Assembly: GCF_001641755.2 (NCBI RefSeq)
Contig: NZ_LRFG02000006.1
Coordinates: 60,000 to 123,999, forward strand
Length of the DNA: 64,000 bases
Origin: Microbulbifer flavimaris
Lineage (GTDB): Bacteria; Pseudomonadota; Gammaproteobacteria; Pseudomonadales; Cellvibrionaceae
Direction of reading: 5' to 3'
Below, one piece after another: positions 26,867 to 36,522 of the stretch. Under the pieces are notes generated by a model, which ran no database searches, had not been told where the DNA came from, and saw only the letters and a list, made by a program, of their open reading frames with translations. The stretch's first letter is position 1. Every line of letters starts with the position of its first letter. Position numbers and translations under genes: made by a program.

Positions 26867-28594
26867 ATGCAATCTCTGGCTAAATTCCTACCCATTAGCG
26901 GCTGGCTGCGGGACTACGACCGCACGGTCCTGAGCCGTGACCTGATGGCGGCTGTTATCGTCACTATCATGCTGATTCCCCAGTCCCTGGCTTATGGCCT
27001 GCTGGCCGGGGTACCGGCAGAGGTGGGGCTGTACGCCAGTATCGTGCCGCTGCTGGCCTACGCGGTGTTCGGTACCAGCCGGACGCTGTCTGTGGGTCCG
27101 GTAGCCGTGGCGTCATTGATGAGCGCCGCGGCCCTGAGCGAGGTGGCCATTCAGGGCACCGCAGATTACCTGGTGGCGGCGGCAGTGCTGGCACTGCTCT
27201 CCGGTTTGTTCCTCACCCTGATGGGCCTGCTGCGCCTGGGCTTTCTCGCCAATTTTCTCTCGCATCCGGTGATTTCCGGGTTTATCACCGCATCGGGAAT
27301 CCTGATTGCCCTCAGCCAGGTACGGCACATCCTCGGCATTGGTTCTGATGGTGATACGTTGTTGGAGCTGCTGTCCGGTTTGTTAAAAAATGCCGCGCAG
27401 TTGAATGTTTACACCCTCATTACCGGGCTCGCGGTGATCGCTTTTCTCTACTGGTCCCGCAGCGGGGCCGCCAGGTTACTGCGCGGCTTGAACCTGTCTG
27501 CGCATACTGCCGGCCTGGTGACCAAGGCAGCGCCGGTACTGGGGGTGGTGGCCACCATTGCCGCTGCGGTGCTGCTGGACTTCGAGGGCCGCAACGTGGC
27601 GCTGGTGGGGACAGTCCCCGCTGGCCTGCCCAGTCTGCATCTGCCCACCATCGATCTGGCTCTGATCGAGACACTGCTGCCAGCAGCGATCATGATTTCT
27701 ATTATCGGCTACGTGGAGTCGGTGTCCGTGGGTAAAACCCTCGCGGCCAAGCGACGCCAGCGTATCGATATGAATCAGGAGCTCGTTGGCCTGGGGGTGG
27801 CGAATATCGGTTCCGGCTTTTCCGGTGCTTTCCCGGTGACCGGAGGCTTTTCCCGCTCGGTGGTCAACTTCGATGCAGGTGCGGAAACCCAGATGGCCAG
27901 TGTTTTCACTGCGGTGGGGATCGCACTGGCTTCTATTTTCCTGACCCCATTCCTCTACTACCTGCCCAAGGCCACACTGGCGGCCACGATCATCGTAGCC
28001 GTGTTATCACTGGTAGACTTTTCCATCCTGAGAAAAACCTGGCGCTTTTCCCGCAGTGATTTCTTCGCGGTACTGATCACCATCGTGGTGACCCTGCTAT
28101 TCGGTGTGGAGGCCGGGGTGACCTGTGGCGTGGCAGCGTCGATTGGACTGTTCCTGTTTCGCACTTCCAAGCCCCATATTGCCGAGGTGGGGCTGGTCGA
28201 GGGCACGGAGCATTTTCGCAATATCAAGCGGCATAAAGTGCTGACGGTGCCGGAGGTGCTCACTATCCGTGTGGACGAGAGCCTGATGTTCTCCAATGCG
28301 GCGTTCCTGGAAGAGCGCGTCTACAGTGACCTGGCCAATAATGACCGGGTGCGCCAGGTGATCCTGATGTGCAGTGCGATTAACGAAATCGACTGGAGCG
28401 CACTGGAAGTGCTCGAGGCGCTCAACGATCGGCTGGGTGAGCTGGGTATTACCCTGCATCTATCCGAAGTGAAGGGGCCGGTGATGGATTCACTGCAGCG
28501 TACCGGTTTCCTGCAGCATCTTACGGGCAGGGTCTACCTGACCCAGTATCAGGCCTTCAATGAGGCGCGGGAGGCAGTGGCGGCAGATTCCTAG
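26867..28594 (+). CDS. SulP-family inorganic anion transporter with STAS domain (second copy)
   Basis: 575 aa, clearly paralogous to the minus-strand SulP at 22145-23884 (shared pieces include LIPQSLAYGLLAG, LSVGPVAVASL, FPVTGGFSRSVVNFDAGA and a STAS domain from about residue 440 with LHLSEVKGPVMD). As the last gene of the blh operon it probably exports or imports the sulfite or sulfate produced by persulfide oxidation (inference from context). The ATG at 26867 has a GTGAGG-type weak ribosome-binding site. Confidence 0.92.
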   Translation: MQSLAKFLPISGWLRDYDRTVLSRDLMAAVIVTIMLIPQSLAYGLLAGVPAEVGLYASIVPLLAYAVFGTSRTLSVGPVAVASLMSAAALSEVAIQGTADYLVAAAVLALLSGLFLTLMGLLRLGFLANFLSHPVISGFITASGILIALSQVRHILGIGSDGDTLLELLSGLLKNAAQLNVYTLITGLAVIAFLYWSRSGAARLLRGLNLSAHTAGLVTKAAPVLGVVATIAAAVLLDFEGRNVALVGTVPAGLPSLHLPTIDLALIETLLPAAIMISIIGYVESVSVGKTLAAKRRQRIDMNQELVGLGVANIGSGFSGAFPVTGGFSRSVVNFDAGAETQMASVFTAVGIALASIFLTPFLYYLPKATLAATIIVAVLSLVDFSILRKTWRFSRSDFFAVLITIVVTLLFGVEAGVTCGVAASIGLFLFRTSKPHIAEVGLVEGTEHFRNIKRHKVLTVPEVLTIRVDESLMFSNAAFLEERVYSDLANNDRVRQVILMCSAINEIDWSALEVLEALNDRLGELGITLHLSEVKGPVMDSLQRTGFLQHLTGRVYLTQYQAFNEAREAVAADS

Positions 28595-28623
28595 GCTGTT
28601 GAAACCGTTGTTTTCAGGGTCTG

Positions 28624-29448
28624 CTACGTGGCCACGGCTTTGCTTCGTGGGCTGGACTGAAGCTCGCCCAGGAAAGTGAGCATCGCCCCGGTGACGGCCT
28701 CCGGTTGTTCCAGTGCGGAGAGGTGCCCGGAGCGGGGAATTTCAATCAGTGATGCCCGGGGCAAAAGCTTCGCAAGCTCCCGCGAGTAGGCCGGTGGTAG
28801 CGCCTGGTCCTCTTTCCCAACGATAACCAGAGCGGGCTGTTTTATGTCGCCGAGCCGGGATTGCAGGGCTTCCCGGCGAGAGAGCGCTGAGACACCCCGG
28901 GCAATAGTGGGGAAGGGCACAGTGGCCAGCCGATTTCTCCACTCCTCTACCAAGCGCTCGTTGTGAGTCAGCGTATAGCGACCAAACATCAGCTTCAGAA
29001 CCTGTGGTAGAAAGGGCCGGATACCAAAAATTCGGGCTGCCAGCACCATGGCGTGGTAGCGCAGTTTTTTCAGCGGCCGCTCGGCGCCGGCGTGGGTGTC
29101 CAGTAGCAGCAGCCCTGTCACACGTTCCGGTGCTTTCAATGCGGCCCGCAGGCTGATCATGCCCCCGATGGAGAGCCCGGCCCAGGCCGCGCGCTCAATT
29201 CCCTCCGCATCCAGGACCGCCAGTACATCGTCCACCAGGTCATAGATGCTGATCTCTCGTTCAATGGGACCGGAGGCCCCGTGACCGCGAAGGTCCACGG
29301 TGATCACCTTGTGTTCGCGGCTCAACGCTGCGATTTGTGCCTCCCACATGGCGCTGGAGGCGAGGAAGCTGTGCACCAGTACGATGGCAGGTCCACTACC
29401 GGTCACCGTGTAATGGAGCTGTACCCCCTCGCGTTCAATGCTCGCCAT
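28624..29448 (-). CDS. Alpha/beta-fold hydrolase
   Basis: 274 aa. The catalytic triad is visible: nucleophile Ser in AGLSIGGMIS, Asp in VGKEDQALP and His in RSGHLSALEQP, with the oxyanion HSF motif near the N-terminus. It is most like the 3-oxoadipate enol-lactonase/haloperoxidase group, but substrate cannot be fixed. The ATG at 29448 with AAGGAA upstream gives the family N-terminus (ASIEREGVQLHY); the frame opens 19 codons earlier without support. It follows the alkane hydroxylase-like gene by about 80 bases on the same strand and may be co-transcribed. Confidence 0.88.
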   Translation of the reverse strand: MASIEREGVQLHYTVTGSGPAIVLVHSFLASSAMWEAQIAALSREHKVITVDLRGHGASGPIEREISIYDLVDDVLAVLDAEGIERAAWAGLSIGGMISLRAALKAPERVTGLLLLDTHAGAERPLKKLRYHAMVLAARIFGIRPFLPQVLKLMFGRYTLTHNERLVEEWRNRLATVPFPTIARGVSALSRREALQSRLGDIKQPALVIVGKEDQALPPAYSRELAKLLPRASLIEIPRSGHLSALEQPEAVTGAMLTFLGELQSSPRSKAVAT

Positions 29449-29529
29449 GGTTGTTGTTCCTTGCTCTGGGAATTTCCTGCTGTCTGGCTGATCACGGCAT
29501 GACATGGCCGCAGCTTGGTCGACGCGCCA

Positions 29530-30603
29530 TTATTTTGCAGCGGATGGTTCAGGGTTTTTCGCAGTGTCTGCGAGCGCGTCCAGCCTGGGGTGCATAACCC
29601 GATACCACAGCGGTGGTATACAGGCCAGCAGCATCATGCCGGGGTAGCCGGTAGGCATCTGCGGACTGTGTTCGTGATGGCGCAAGACAGGGTATTTGCG
29701 GCTGGCGCGAAAGTGATGATCGGAGTGGCGGGATAGCTCGAACAGGGTCATCCGCCCGATCGTATGGTTGGAATTCCAGGAGTGGACCGGCATGACCCTT
29801 TCGTAGCGGCCGCTCTCCACCAGGCGACGTTGCAATCCGTAGTGCTCGATGTAATTGATCGTCTCCAGCAGCAGAATGCCGAGCACTGCCGCGGCAATAA
29901 AGCAAAGTGCGGCCTTGAGTCCGAAGGCGAGTGCGATCAGTAAAACGAAGGCAATCTGTACCAGCTGGAAAACCAGCATCTGGTTGTGCGGGCTGAGCCA
30001 GCGTTGCCCCCGCTTATTCAGTCGTCGCATTTCCAGCTGCCAGGCGGAGTGGTAGCCGTCGCGGATAGAGCGCAACCAGAAAGGGTAGAGGCCCTCTCCG
30101 AGCCGGGCACTGGCGGGGTCCTCCCCGGTTGCGACCCGGCGGTGATGGCCGCGGTTGTGCTCGATAAAGAAATGCATGTTGAGTGAGGTGAGCAGCAACA
30201 ACTTGGCCATCAGCTGCTCGTGTCGGGAGGTGCGATGCCCCAGTTCGTGACCGATATTGATACCGAAGCTGCCGCACATCAGCCCCATGGAGGCCACCGC
30301 GCCGATGAGCTCTACGCCCTGCAGGGAGGGGACAACGAGCAGGAAGCAGAGCAGCACCCCGAACTGGATCGGCAGCGCCAGGTAGAGCACCCAGTCAAAC
30401 AGTGGGTTTTGCGCAGCTTGTTGCTCCTGGTCCGCGGTCAGGTTGTCGGTGGAGGCAGGAAGTACCAGTTCCAGCAGGGGTAACAGTCCGTACAGGTACA
30501 GCAGGGGTATGAAGAGCCAGAATCCCTGCAACCAGAAGCCTGCCAGCACCAGGGCAGGCAGGATGAAGGCCATAAGGTATCGGAGTGGACGGGTGCGCAT
30601 CAC
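29530..30603 (-). CDS. alkB: AlkB-type alkane 1-monooxygenase (integral-membrane di-iron hydroxylase)
   Basis: 357 aa with about six membrane helices. The His boxes of AlkB are intact: HELGHR, EHNRGHH and LSRHSDHH, along with the NYIEHYGLQR signature that separates AlkB from desaturases. It would hydroxylate the terminal carbon of an n-alkane, using rubredoxin and rubredoxin reductase; neither partner is encoded in this window. A GTG at 30603 or the ATG at 30600 are both possible starts, with GGGAG upstream. Neighbouring hydrolase and YceI genes do not reveal an alkane pathway. Xylene monooxygenase-like relatives are the main alternative. Confidence 0.88.
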   Translation of the reverse strand: MMRTRPLRYLMAFILPALVLAGFWLQGFWLFIPLLYLYGLLPLLELVLPASTDNLTADQEQQAAQNPLFDWVLYLALPIQFGVLLCFLLVVPSLQGVELIGAVASMGLMCGSFGINIGHELGHRTSRHEQLMAKLLLLTSLNMHFFIEHNRGHHRRVATGEDPASARLGEGLYPFWLRSIRDGYHSAWQLEMRRLNKRGQRWLSPHNQMLVFQLVQIAFVLLIALAFGLKAALCFIAAAVLGILLLETINYIEHYGLQRRLVESGRYERVMPVHSWNSNHTIGRMTLFELSRHSDHHFRASRKYPVLRHHEHSPQMPTGYPGMMLLACIPPLWYRVMHPRLDALADTAKNPEPSAAK

Positions 30604-30784
30604 TGAGTCTCCCGGCTGCTATGCAGCAGCTCGCCTTTTTTCTATATTTTTATAGCCAGAAAATCTGGTGGAACACAGTGTCCATTAAGGCGGATAGTGA
30701 TCCGGCAAGCAATCGCTGATGCCGAGGTTGCGATGCATTTGGCGCCAAGTTACCTGAAAGCGCCACCATCCGATGCGGGTGGAC

Positions 30785-31369
30785 TTATTTCTCGTCAAAG
30801 ACCAGTTTGACGGTCACCGGAACCACAGGACTGATGGCATCCAGTCCGGCAACTTCCCGCAGTTTGTCGACGCCCTCGAGGAGCTGGTAGTCACCGGCAT
30901 TGATCACCACCGGTTCCACAGTGTTCACAAGCATCTGATCCCCACTCAGGGCAGTGACCTGCAAGCGTGCGGGTTCCTGATGGGTCACGTCCCGCAGGGC
31001 CAGGGTAATGTTGGTCTCGATAACGGTCGTCTGCCCAGGCTGCAGTTGCCGCAATTTCTCGATATCAATCTGTGCCGTAACACGTGCTTCGGCAAACTTG
31101 GTAGTCTCGAACAGCAGCTTGCGCATGCGTTCATCCCGAATCGGTATCTTGGTATCTACCTTGGCAAGCGGAATGGTAATGCTGGCTTTGCCCTTGGTGT
31201 CGAGTGCGCCTTGCAGTTCTCTGAAGTTGTTAATTTCTGCGACAGATTGCTTTTTCACGGTCAGAAACGTGATTTCTGAGGCGTCGCTGTCGAGTATCCA
31301 TTCCGCATGGGAGGGAGCGGAAGTCAACAGCAGCAGGCCGAGCAGGAAGTATCTGGTGAGCATGAACAT
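30785..31369 (-). CDS. YceI-family periplasmic protein
   Basis: 194 aa with a signal peptide cleaved near SHA-EW (about residue 22). The mature protein fits the YceI lipocalin-like beta-barrel, which binds isoprenoid or other lipids (WILDSDASEITFLTVKK start, IPIRDERMRKLLFET in the middle). The ATG at 31369 has AGGAC 5 bases upstream. Function in the cell is not known for this branch. Confidence 0.85.
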   Translation of the reverse strand: MFMLTRYFLLGLLLLTSAPSHAEWILDSDASEITFLTVKKQSVAEINNFRELQGALDTKGKASITIPLAKVDTKIPIRDERMRKLLFETTKFAEARVTAQIDIEKLRQLQPGQTTVIETNITLALRDVTHQEPARLQVTALSGDQMLVNTVEPVVINAGDYQLLEGVDKLREVAGLDAISPVVPVTVKLVFDEK

Positions 31370-31963
31370 GTGTCCTGGGACTGAATGAGCAGTTTTGCCT
31401 TGAGCTTGAACCTTAAGCTGGAATAAGTGTAGATCGGCTAGCCAAGCCCCTATAAGCCCAGTTGGGTCCAGTCGGGTTAACAGTGAAGGTGGCGGCCAGT
31501 GTCGACTGCGCCAGTCACATTATCATGAGCGACCGGCTTGGATAAACGTGCCCTTGGCCGATTCCTGCGGGCAGGTTGCCGGTGATCACTCAGGTACTGC
31601 AGTGTGCGTTGCTTCAGGCTAGTGCCAGTGACTTTATTTTTCCAAGTCAGGATCGCAAGCCTGTATTACAGCTTCTGGATCGAAAGCTTCTCAACTAAGG
31701 GATCGCCCGTGGTGGATATGGTCGGCGCTGGACATCTGAGTTCCAGACCGGGTTGGACTGATTTTTCCATCAACCTGCGGGCGGCTTTTTCATCTACTGG
31801 TCAGAGTGGCATCGGGCCAGCCGGACGCAGGCGATCTTGTAGCGACAGAACGACGGGTCGGGCCGATCTCAGCTGGCGGCCTGCTTGATGGGGCGGGAAG
31901 GGTTCACAGGGAGGCGGTGGGTGGGTGAAAGCAGTATCAGGCAATTTGGGGGAGCAGTGGCCA
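31370..31963. other. Intergenic region of about 600 bases with no recognisable gene
   Basis: Short frames on both strands lack ribosome-binding sites and family resemblance. No tRNA, repeat or mobile element is seen. The part next to 31370 should hold the promoter of the YceI gene. Confidence 0.5.
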
Positions 31964-31990
31964 TAAAAAAAGCAAAGCGGCTGCTTTGCT
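31964..31990 (-). terminator. Intrinsic terminator of the cold-shock gene
   Basis: AGCAAAGC at 31971-31978 and GCTTTGCT at 31983-31990 form a perfect stem. On the minus strand it is followed by seven T. It lies 73 bases beyond the cold-shock stop codon. Confidence 0.88.
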
Positions 31991-32063
31991 TTCTTCTGCG
32001 CCTCGTGAGTGGGCGCTGATGCAGACTGCACAGCTCCAATGGGAGTGTGCAGTCGATCGTCAC

Positions 32064-32273
32064 TTAGACGATGGTAATGTTCTCGGCCTGCAGACCTTTC
32101 GGGCCTTTTGCAACGCTGAACTCTACCTTTTGACCTTCTACCAGGGTCTTGAAGCCCGGCTGGGAGATCGCGCTGTAGTGCGCAAATACATCTGGGCCAG
32201 ACTGCTGCTCAATGAAGCCGAAGCCTTTGGATTCGTCAAACCACTTTACGGTACCGGTAACTGCGTTAGACAT
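32064..32273 (-). CDS. Cold-shock protein (CspA family)
   Basis: 69-aa single CSD/OB-fold RNA chaperone. The nucleic-acid-binding motifs are RNP1 KGFGFI and RNP2 VFAHYSAI, with the usual N-terminus [14 protein letters not shown]2 has Ala-His-Tyr where CspA has Val-His-Phe, a common variant. The ribosome-binding site AGAGGA precedes the ATG. It has a long leader and its own terminator, so it is monocistronic. Which Csp paralogue it represents cannot be said. Confidence 0.95.
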   Translation of the reverse strand: MSNAVTGTVKWFDESKGFGFIEQQSGPDVFAHYSAISQPGFKTLVEGQKVEFSVAKGPKGLQAENITIV

Positions 32274-32429
32274 AAAATAAGTCCTCTAGGGATAAATAAT
32301 AAACGGTGTCCCGAGAATCGGGGGGTAGCCGGAAAACTGGCTGATATTGCGGTGCTACAGAACGAGGATTATGACTAATGCTTCGAAACCGGAGTGGTCA
32401 ACAGGAGCTGATTTTCTAGCTGCAGTCAG

Positions 32430-32458
32430 TGTATAGAGGTTGGTTAATAAGTCAACAA
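32430..32458 (-). promoter_or_regulatory. Candidate promoter giving a long leader for the cold-shock gene
   Basis: On the minus strand TATACA (32430-32435) is preceded by TTGTTG at a 17-base spacing, with an overlapping TTGACT at 14. Transcription would start near 32423 and leave a leader of about 150 bases. cspA-type mRNAs are known for leaders of this length that fold differently in the cold. Confidence 0.4.
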
Positions 32459-32647
32459 CTCTTTTCGCGCCATCTCCGGGGAGCAGGTGTTCCCCCCGGG
32501 GGCAGGCATAGGGGATGAACAAGGACAAAAGGGGCCGCCAGAGAAAAGAGAAGCTGCATCCTATTGGTGATTTGCCGGCACTACGGGATCCCGGTAGGGG
32601 CCGGGATCCGTGCAGTCCACAGGCGGCGCAAGCCGTTTCTCGAGGGA

Positions 32648-34051
32648 TTATTGATTCCGGTGCGGATAAAAGTCCCCTGCCGGCCCGGGGAATACCACCG
32701 GACTTTCGAAGCCCTCCTTGCTGACCGCGGCCACACCGAAGAAATAATTGTCGATCACGATATTCTCCAGCGTGTACTCGTCCACCTTGCCGACGAAGCG
32801 GCTGTTGGTCCAGGTTGGTTCGCTGGTCAGGCGCCAGTAAATTTTATAGCCGGCCAGGATCTCGTCATTCCGGTCCCCAACCGCTTTCCATTTCAGGGTG
32901 GTATCGGGGGACACTGCGCCCTCGATGGTGACATCCGCGGGCGGCGCCGGGGCCTTTGACAGCGCCGCCATGGTGAGTGCATTGAGGCCGGTCAGCTTGG
33001 CCGCGTACTGGAAGTTCACCCCATCGATCACATCCCCGTAGCGAATGCCATTCTCGGTGCGGAGGTCCTGGTGTTGGCGGTTATAGTTTTCGTTGGTTTC
33101 CATAATTCGCACACCGGGGTAGCCCAGGTCATTGAAAGGGCGGTGGTGGCCGCCGCGACCGAAGCGGTCAAGGCGGTAAATCATCATCACATCCAGGTTG
33201 GGGATATGCTCTTCGGCGATGCGATGCACGTAGCGCCCCAGGTTGCGCGACGGGGAGTCCACCTCGCCACCGTAGAAGCGCCGCGCGCGGGCCTCTGTTT
33301 CCGTCTCGTCCATACGGGTACCCTCCATGAATACCCGCGCGGTAGTGTTGTTGATGACACCGTTGATGCCCTCGATATTTCCGATCATGTCGTTGTTCAG
33401 AACACCGGTAATACGCCAGCCATCCGCCTTGGCCTGCGCCGCCATGATCTTTCCACCGAAGAGACCCTGCTCCTCGCCGGAAAGCCCGGCATAGACCACG
33501 GAACCGGCAAATTTGTGTTTGCTCAGGACCCGCGCGGCTTCCAGCACACCGGCCAGGCCGGAGGCATTGTCATTGGCGCCGGGGGCGTCAGAGGTATGGT
33601 CCATGACGTCGGACACCCGGGAGTCGATGTCCCCGGACATAATCACGTAGCGGCCGGGATCTTTCTCGCCGCGCTGGATCGCGATCACATTGACCACCTC
33701 GGTGCGCTCGGGGATGCGCTTTTCACCCTCGATAAAGTCAGACTGGTAGGAAACCTCCAGGCAGTCTCCACAGGCGGCGCTGATGCGCTGGAACTCCTCG
33801 TACACCCAGCGCCGCGCGGCGCCGATGCCGCGGGTTTCGGAATCTGTCTCCGAGAGCGTGTGGCGCGTGCCAAAGCCCACCAGGGTGCGGATATCGTCCT
33901 CGATCCTGTCTGCGGACACGTCTTGCCGGATCTGCTCCAGCAGGGACGTATCGGTGCCCGGTTGGGACATTACCGGCGCACTGAACAAAACACTCAGGAC
34001 AAGTGCAGGGGTTAGGGAATGGGGACGCACGATTGACCTCCGCTCGGGCAT
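32648..34051 (-). CDS. Secreted M28-family zinc aminopeptidase with C-terminal fibronectin-III-like domain
   Basis: 467 aa with an N-terminal signal peptide (about residues 12-29, ending PVMSQ). The M28 core carries metal ligands in SGDIDSR, GANDNASGLAGVLEAA, LSGEEQGLFGG and the GGHHRPFNDLG stretch. The usual first ligand His in the SGHxD motif reads SGDID here, a substitution worth checking. From about residue 370 an FN3-like domain follows (LKWKAVGDRNDEILAGYKIYW). It is probably periplasmic or extracellular. It stands alone between the cold-shock and ahpF genes. Confidence 0.88.
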   Translation of the reverse strand: MPERRSIVRPHSLTPALVLSVLFSAPVMSQPGTDTSLLEQIRQDVSADRIEDDIRTLVGFGTRHTLSETDSETRGIGAARRWVYEEFQRISAACGDCLEVSYQSDFIEGEKRIPERTEVVNVIAIQRGEKDPGRYVIMSGDIDSRVSDVMDHTSDAPGANDNASGLAGVLEAARVLSKHKFAGSVVYAGLSGEEQGLFGGKIMAAQAKADGWRITGVLNNDMIGNIEGINGVINNTTARVFMEGTRMDETETEARARRFYGGEVDSPSRNLGRYVHRIAEEHIPNLDVMMIYRLDRFGRGGHHRPFNDLGYPGVRIMETNENYNRQHQDLRTENGIRYGDVIDGVNFQYAAKLTGLNALTMAALSKAPAPPADVTIEGAVSPDTTLKWKAVGDRNDEILAGYKIYWRLTSEPTWTNSRFVGKVDEYTLENIVIDNYFFGVAAVSKEGFESPVVFPGPAGDFYPHRNQ

Positions 34052-34231
34052 TGTTATGACTGTTCTGGTGTCATGCTAACGCAGATCGACACCGTCGTCT
34101 TTGCTGGCGGCCAGACCTGCTCCTGATGAGATCGTCTCGATCCGGGTACGGGGTTGGGACACGCTCCCCGGCAAAGTGATGCGAATTTCCAGACGCTGCC
34201 GGAGCGCTATATGAACGCCGTGACAGCTGGA

Positions 34232-34261
34232 AAATACAAAAAGGCCGGAACGAGTCCGGCC
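34232..34261 (-). terminator. Intrinsic terminator after ahpF
   Basis: On the minus strand GGCCGGA and TCCGGCC form a stem with a 5-base loop and lead into TTTTTGTATTTT. It begins 10 bases beyond the ahpF stop. Confidence 0.85.
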
Positions 34262-34270
34262 CAGGGGGGA

Positions 34271-35869
34271 TCAGGCGCTTACGGCAAGCGCCTGTTGGGG
34301 GGCGGGTTCACTGCCTTCACCGTCCACCGAGGCGCGAATCAGATAGTCGAAGGCACCGAGCGCAGCGGTTGCACCGGCACCCATGGAGATGACGATCTGC
34401 TTGTACGGCACTGTGGTCGCATCGCCAGCGGCAAATACACCGGGAATGGAAGTGGCCCCGCGCTCATCGATCTGGATTTCGCCCATGGGGTTCAGCGCTA
34501 TGTCACTTTCACGCAGGAATTCGGTATTGGGCACCAGGCCGATTTGCACGAAGACACCGGCCAGTTCCACGTCCCTGCTGTCACCGCTCACCCGGTCGGT
34601 GTAGCGCAGGCCATTCACTCTGCTGCCGTCACCGAGGATCTCGGTGGTCTGGGCATTGGTGATGATGTCCACGTTCTCCATCGAGCGGGCCTTGCGCACA
34701 AGCACGTCGTCTGCGCGCAGCGTGTCGGCGAATTCCAGTACGGTGACATGCTTTACGATGCCCGCCAGATCAATGGCCGCCTCGATACCGGAGTTACCAC
34801 CGCCGATCACCGCCACATGCTTGCCCTTGAAGAAGGGGCCGTCGCAGTGGGGGCAGTAAGCCACACCCTTGTTGCGGTACTGCGCTTCGCCAGGGACACC
34901 CAGTTCGCGCCAGCGGGCGCCGGTGGCCAGCACCACGGAGCGGCTGGCAAGTGTGGCACCACTCTGCAGTTCCAGTTCAAGCAGTTTGTTGCGCTGGATT
35001 GCTGCAGCGCGCTGCTCGGTAATGATATCCACACCGTATTCCTTTACGTGCTGCTCGAGACCCGCGGAAAGCTTCGGCCCCTCGGTGTAGGGCACGGAGA
35101 TGAAGTTCTCGATTCCCACGGTATCCATTACCTGACCACCAAATCGCTCGGCGACGAGGCCTGTGCGGATGCCCTTGCGCGCAGCGTAGATGGCGGCAGC
35201 GGCACCGGCGGGGCCACCGCCGACGACCAGTACATCGTAAGGTTCGCGCTCGTTCAGCTCGGCGGCCTTGCGTTCGGCGGCGCCGGTGTCGATTTTGTCG
35301 ACGATTTCCTGCAGAGTCATACGGCCCTGGCCAAAATGCTCGCCGTTCAGGTAAACCGATGGCACCGCCATGATGTTGCGTTGTTCCACCTCATCCTGGA
35401 ACAGGGCACCATCGATCATTTCATGGGTGATGTTCGGATTCAGGGTCGCCATCAGGTTCAGCGCCTGCACCACGTCCGGGCAGTTCTGGCATGACAGCGA
35501 AATATAAGTTTCAAAATGGTATTTCCCCCCCAGCTGGCGGATCTGCTCCAGCAATTGCGGCTCGGCCTTGGATGGGTGGCCGCCGGCCTGCAGCAGGGCC
35601 AGTACCAGGGAAGTGAATTCATGGCCCAGAGGGATGCCGGCGAAGCTGACCCGGGGTTGCTCGCCGGCCGGCGCAATGGCCATGCTCGGCGTGCGCGCGG
35701 CACTGCCCTGGCGGGTTTCAATTCTTTGCGAGAGCCCGGCGATCTCGTCCGCCAGGGCTTCCAGCTCCATTGATTTGGGGCTGTTGTCGCTGGACACACG
35801 GATCTCGATCGGATTGACGATATTCTGCAGATAGGTGTCCAGCTGTTTCTTGAGGTTTGCATCCAACAT
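34271..35869 (-). CDS. ahpF: Alkyl hydroperoxide reductase subunit F
   Basis: 532-aa FAD/NADH disulfide reductase that recycles AhpC. The N-terminal double-thioredoxin-fold domain has the redox pair CQNC (in SLSCQNCPD). The C-terminal thioredoxin-reductase-like part has FAD site [14 protein letters not shown] site [10 protein letters not shown] and active-site CPHC. The ATG at 35869 ([10 protein letters not shown]) matches family N-termini; the 13-codon upstream extension lies in the intergenic hairpin and is rejected. It follows ahpC by 86 bases. Confidence 0.96.
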   Translation of the reverse strand: MLDANLKKQLDTYLQNIVNPIEIRVSSDNSPKSMELEALADEIAGLSQRIETRQGSAARTPSMAIAPAGEQPRVSFAGIPLGHEFTSLVLALLQAGGHPSKAEPQLLEQIRQLGGKYHFETYISLSCQNCPDVVQALNLMATLNPNITHEMIDGALFQDEVEQRNIMAVPSVYLNGEHFGQGRMTLQEIVDKIDTGAAERKAAELNEREPYDVLVVGGGPAGAAAAIYAARKGIRTGLVAERFGGQVMDTVGIENFISVPYTEGPKLSAGLEQHVKEYGVDIITEQRAAAIQRNKLLELELQSGATLASRSVVLATGARWRELGVPGEAQYRNKGVAYCPHCDGPFFKGKHVAVIGGGNSGIEAAIDLAGIVKHVTVLEFADTLRADDVLVRKARSMENVDIITNAQTTEILGDGSRVNGLRYTDRVSGDSRDVELAGVFVQIGLVPNTEFLRESDIALNPMGEIQIDERGATSIPGVFAAGDATTVPYKQIVISMGAGATAALGAFDYLIRASVDGEGSEPAPQQALAVSA

Positions 35870-35894
35870 CGGTGTGTCCTGCCTGTATTCGGGG

Positions 35895-35922
35895 TAAAAA
35901 GGGCCCACCCGAAGGCGGGCCG
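35895..35922 (-). terminator. Attenuator-type terminator between ahpC and ahpF
   Basis: On the minus strand GGCCCGCC-TTCG-GGTGGGCC is a strong tetraloop hairpin followed by CTTTTT. Partial read-through would keep ahpF below ahpC, which fits the known excess of AhpC over AhpF. Confidence 0.8.
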
Positions 35923-35955
35923 GAAGGATGGTCTGTCAGGAGACGCGTTTCGGCT

Positions 35956-36522
35956 TTAAATCTTGCCGACCAGGTCCAGGGAAGGCGCCAGGGTTTCCTC
36001 GCCTTCTTTCCACTTGGCCGGGCAGACTTCGCCGGGGTGCGCTGCCACATACTGGGCGGCCTTGATCTTGCGCAGCAGGTCTTCAGCGTCGCGGCCGATC
36101 CCGCCGGCATTGATCTCGACGATCTGGATGCGGCCTTCCGGGTCGATCACGAAGGTACCGCGGTCAGCGATGCCTTCTTCTTCGATCATCACACCGAAGT
36201 TGCGGGTGATGGTGCCGGTGGGGTCGCCGATCATCGGGAACTGAATCTTGCCGATGGTTTCAGAGGTGTCGTGCCACGCCTTGTGGGTGAAGTGGGTATC
36301 GGTGGATACGGAGTAGATCTCCACACCCAGCTTCTTGAACTCGTCGTAATTGTCGGCCAGGTCACCCAGTTCGGTGGGGCAGACGAAAGTGAAGTCTGCC
36401 GGGTAGAAGAACACCACGGACCACTTGCCCTTGAGGTCGGCATCGCTGACGTCGAAGAAGTCCCCGGACTGGTAGGCTTTGGCCTGGAAGGGTTTGATTT
36501 CGCTGCCGATATAACGAGACAT
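35956..36522 (-). CDS. ahpC: Alkyl hydroperoxide reductase subunit C (2-Cys peroxiredoxin)
   Basis: 188-aa peroxiredoxin reducing organic peroxides, H2O2 and peroxynitrite. The peroxidatic Cys is in [10 protein letters not shown] and the resolving Cys in [10 protein letters not shown]. The ATG at 36522 ([12 protein letters not shown]) has AGGAGCC upstream; the 29-codon extension is discarded. The upstream region (36523-36754) is very AT-rich and contains GATA-N5-TATC at 36627-36639, but I cannot match it confidently to an OxyR site. It is the first gene of ahpCF. Confidence 0.97.
   Translation of the reverse strand: MSRYIGSEIKPFQAKAYQSGDFFDVSDADLKGKWSVVFFYPADFTFVCPTELGDLADNYDEFKKLGVEIYSVSTDTHFTHKAWHDTSETIGKIQFPMIGDPTGTITRNFGVMIEEEGIADRGTFVIDPEGRIQIVEINAGGIGRDAEDLLRKIKAAQYVAAHPGEVCPAKWKEGEETLAPSLDLVGKI

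Noticed and set aside
25537..26895. 452-codon minus-strand frame opposite the persulfide dioxygenase
   Set aside because: Antisense to two genes with clear active sites; no recognisable domain or ribosome-binding site.
31604..31888. 94-codon frame in the gap before the cold-shock gene
   Set aside because: No ribosome-binding site, no family resemblance and irregular composition.
34154..35494. 446-codon plus-strand frame opposite ahpF
   Set aside because: Shadow of ahpF; composition is repetitive in Gly/His/Asp, as expected for the complementary strand.
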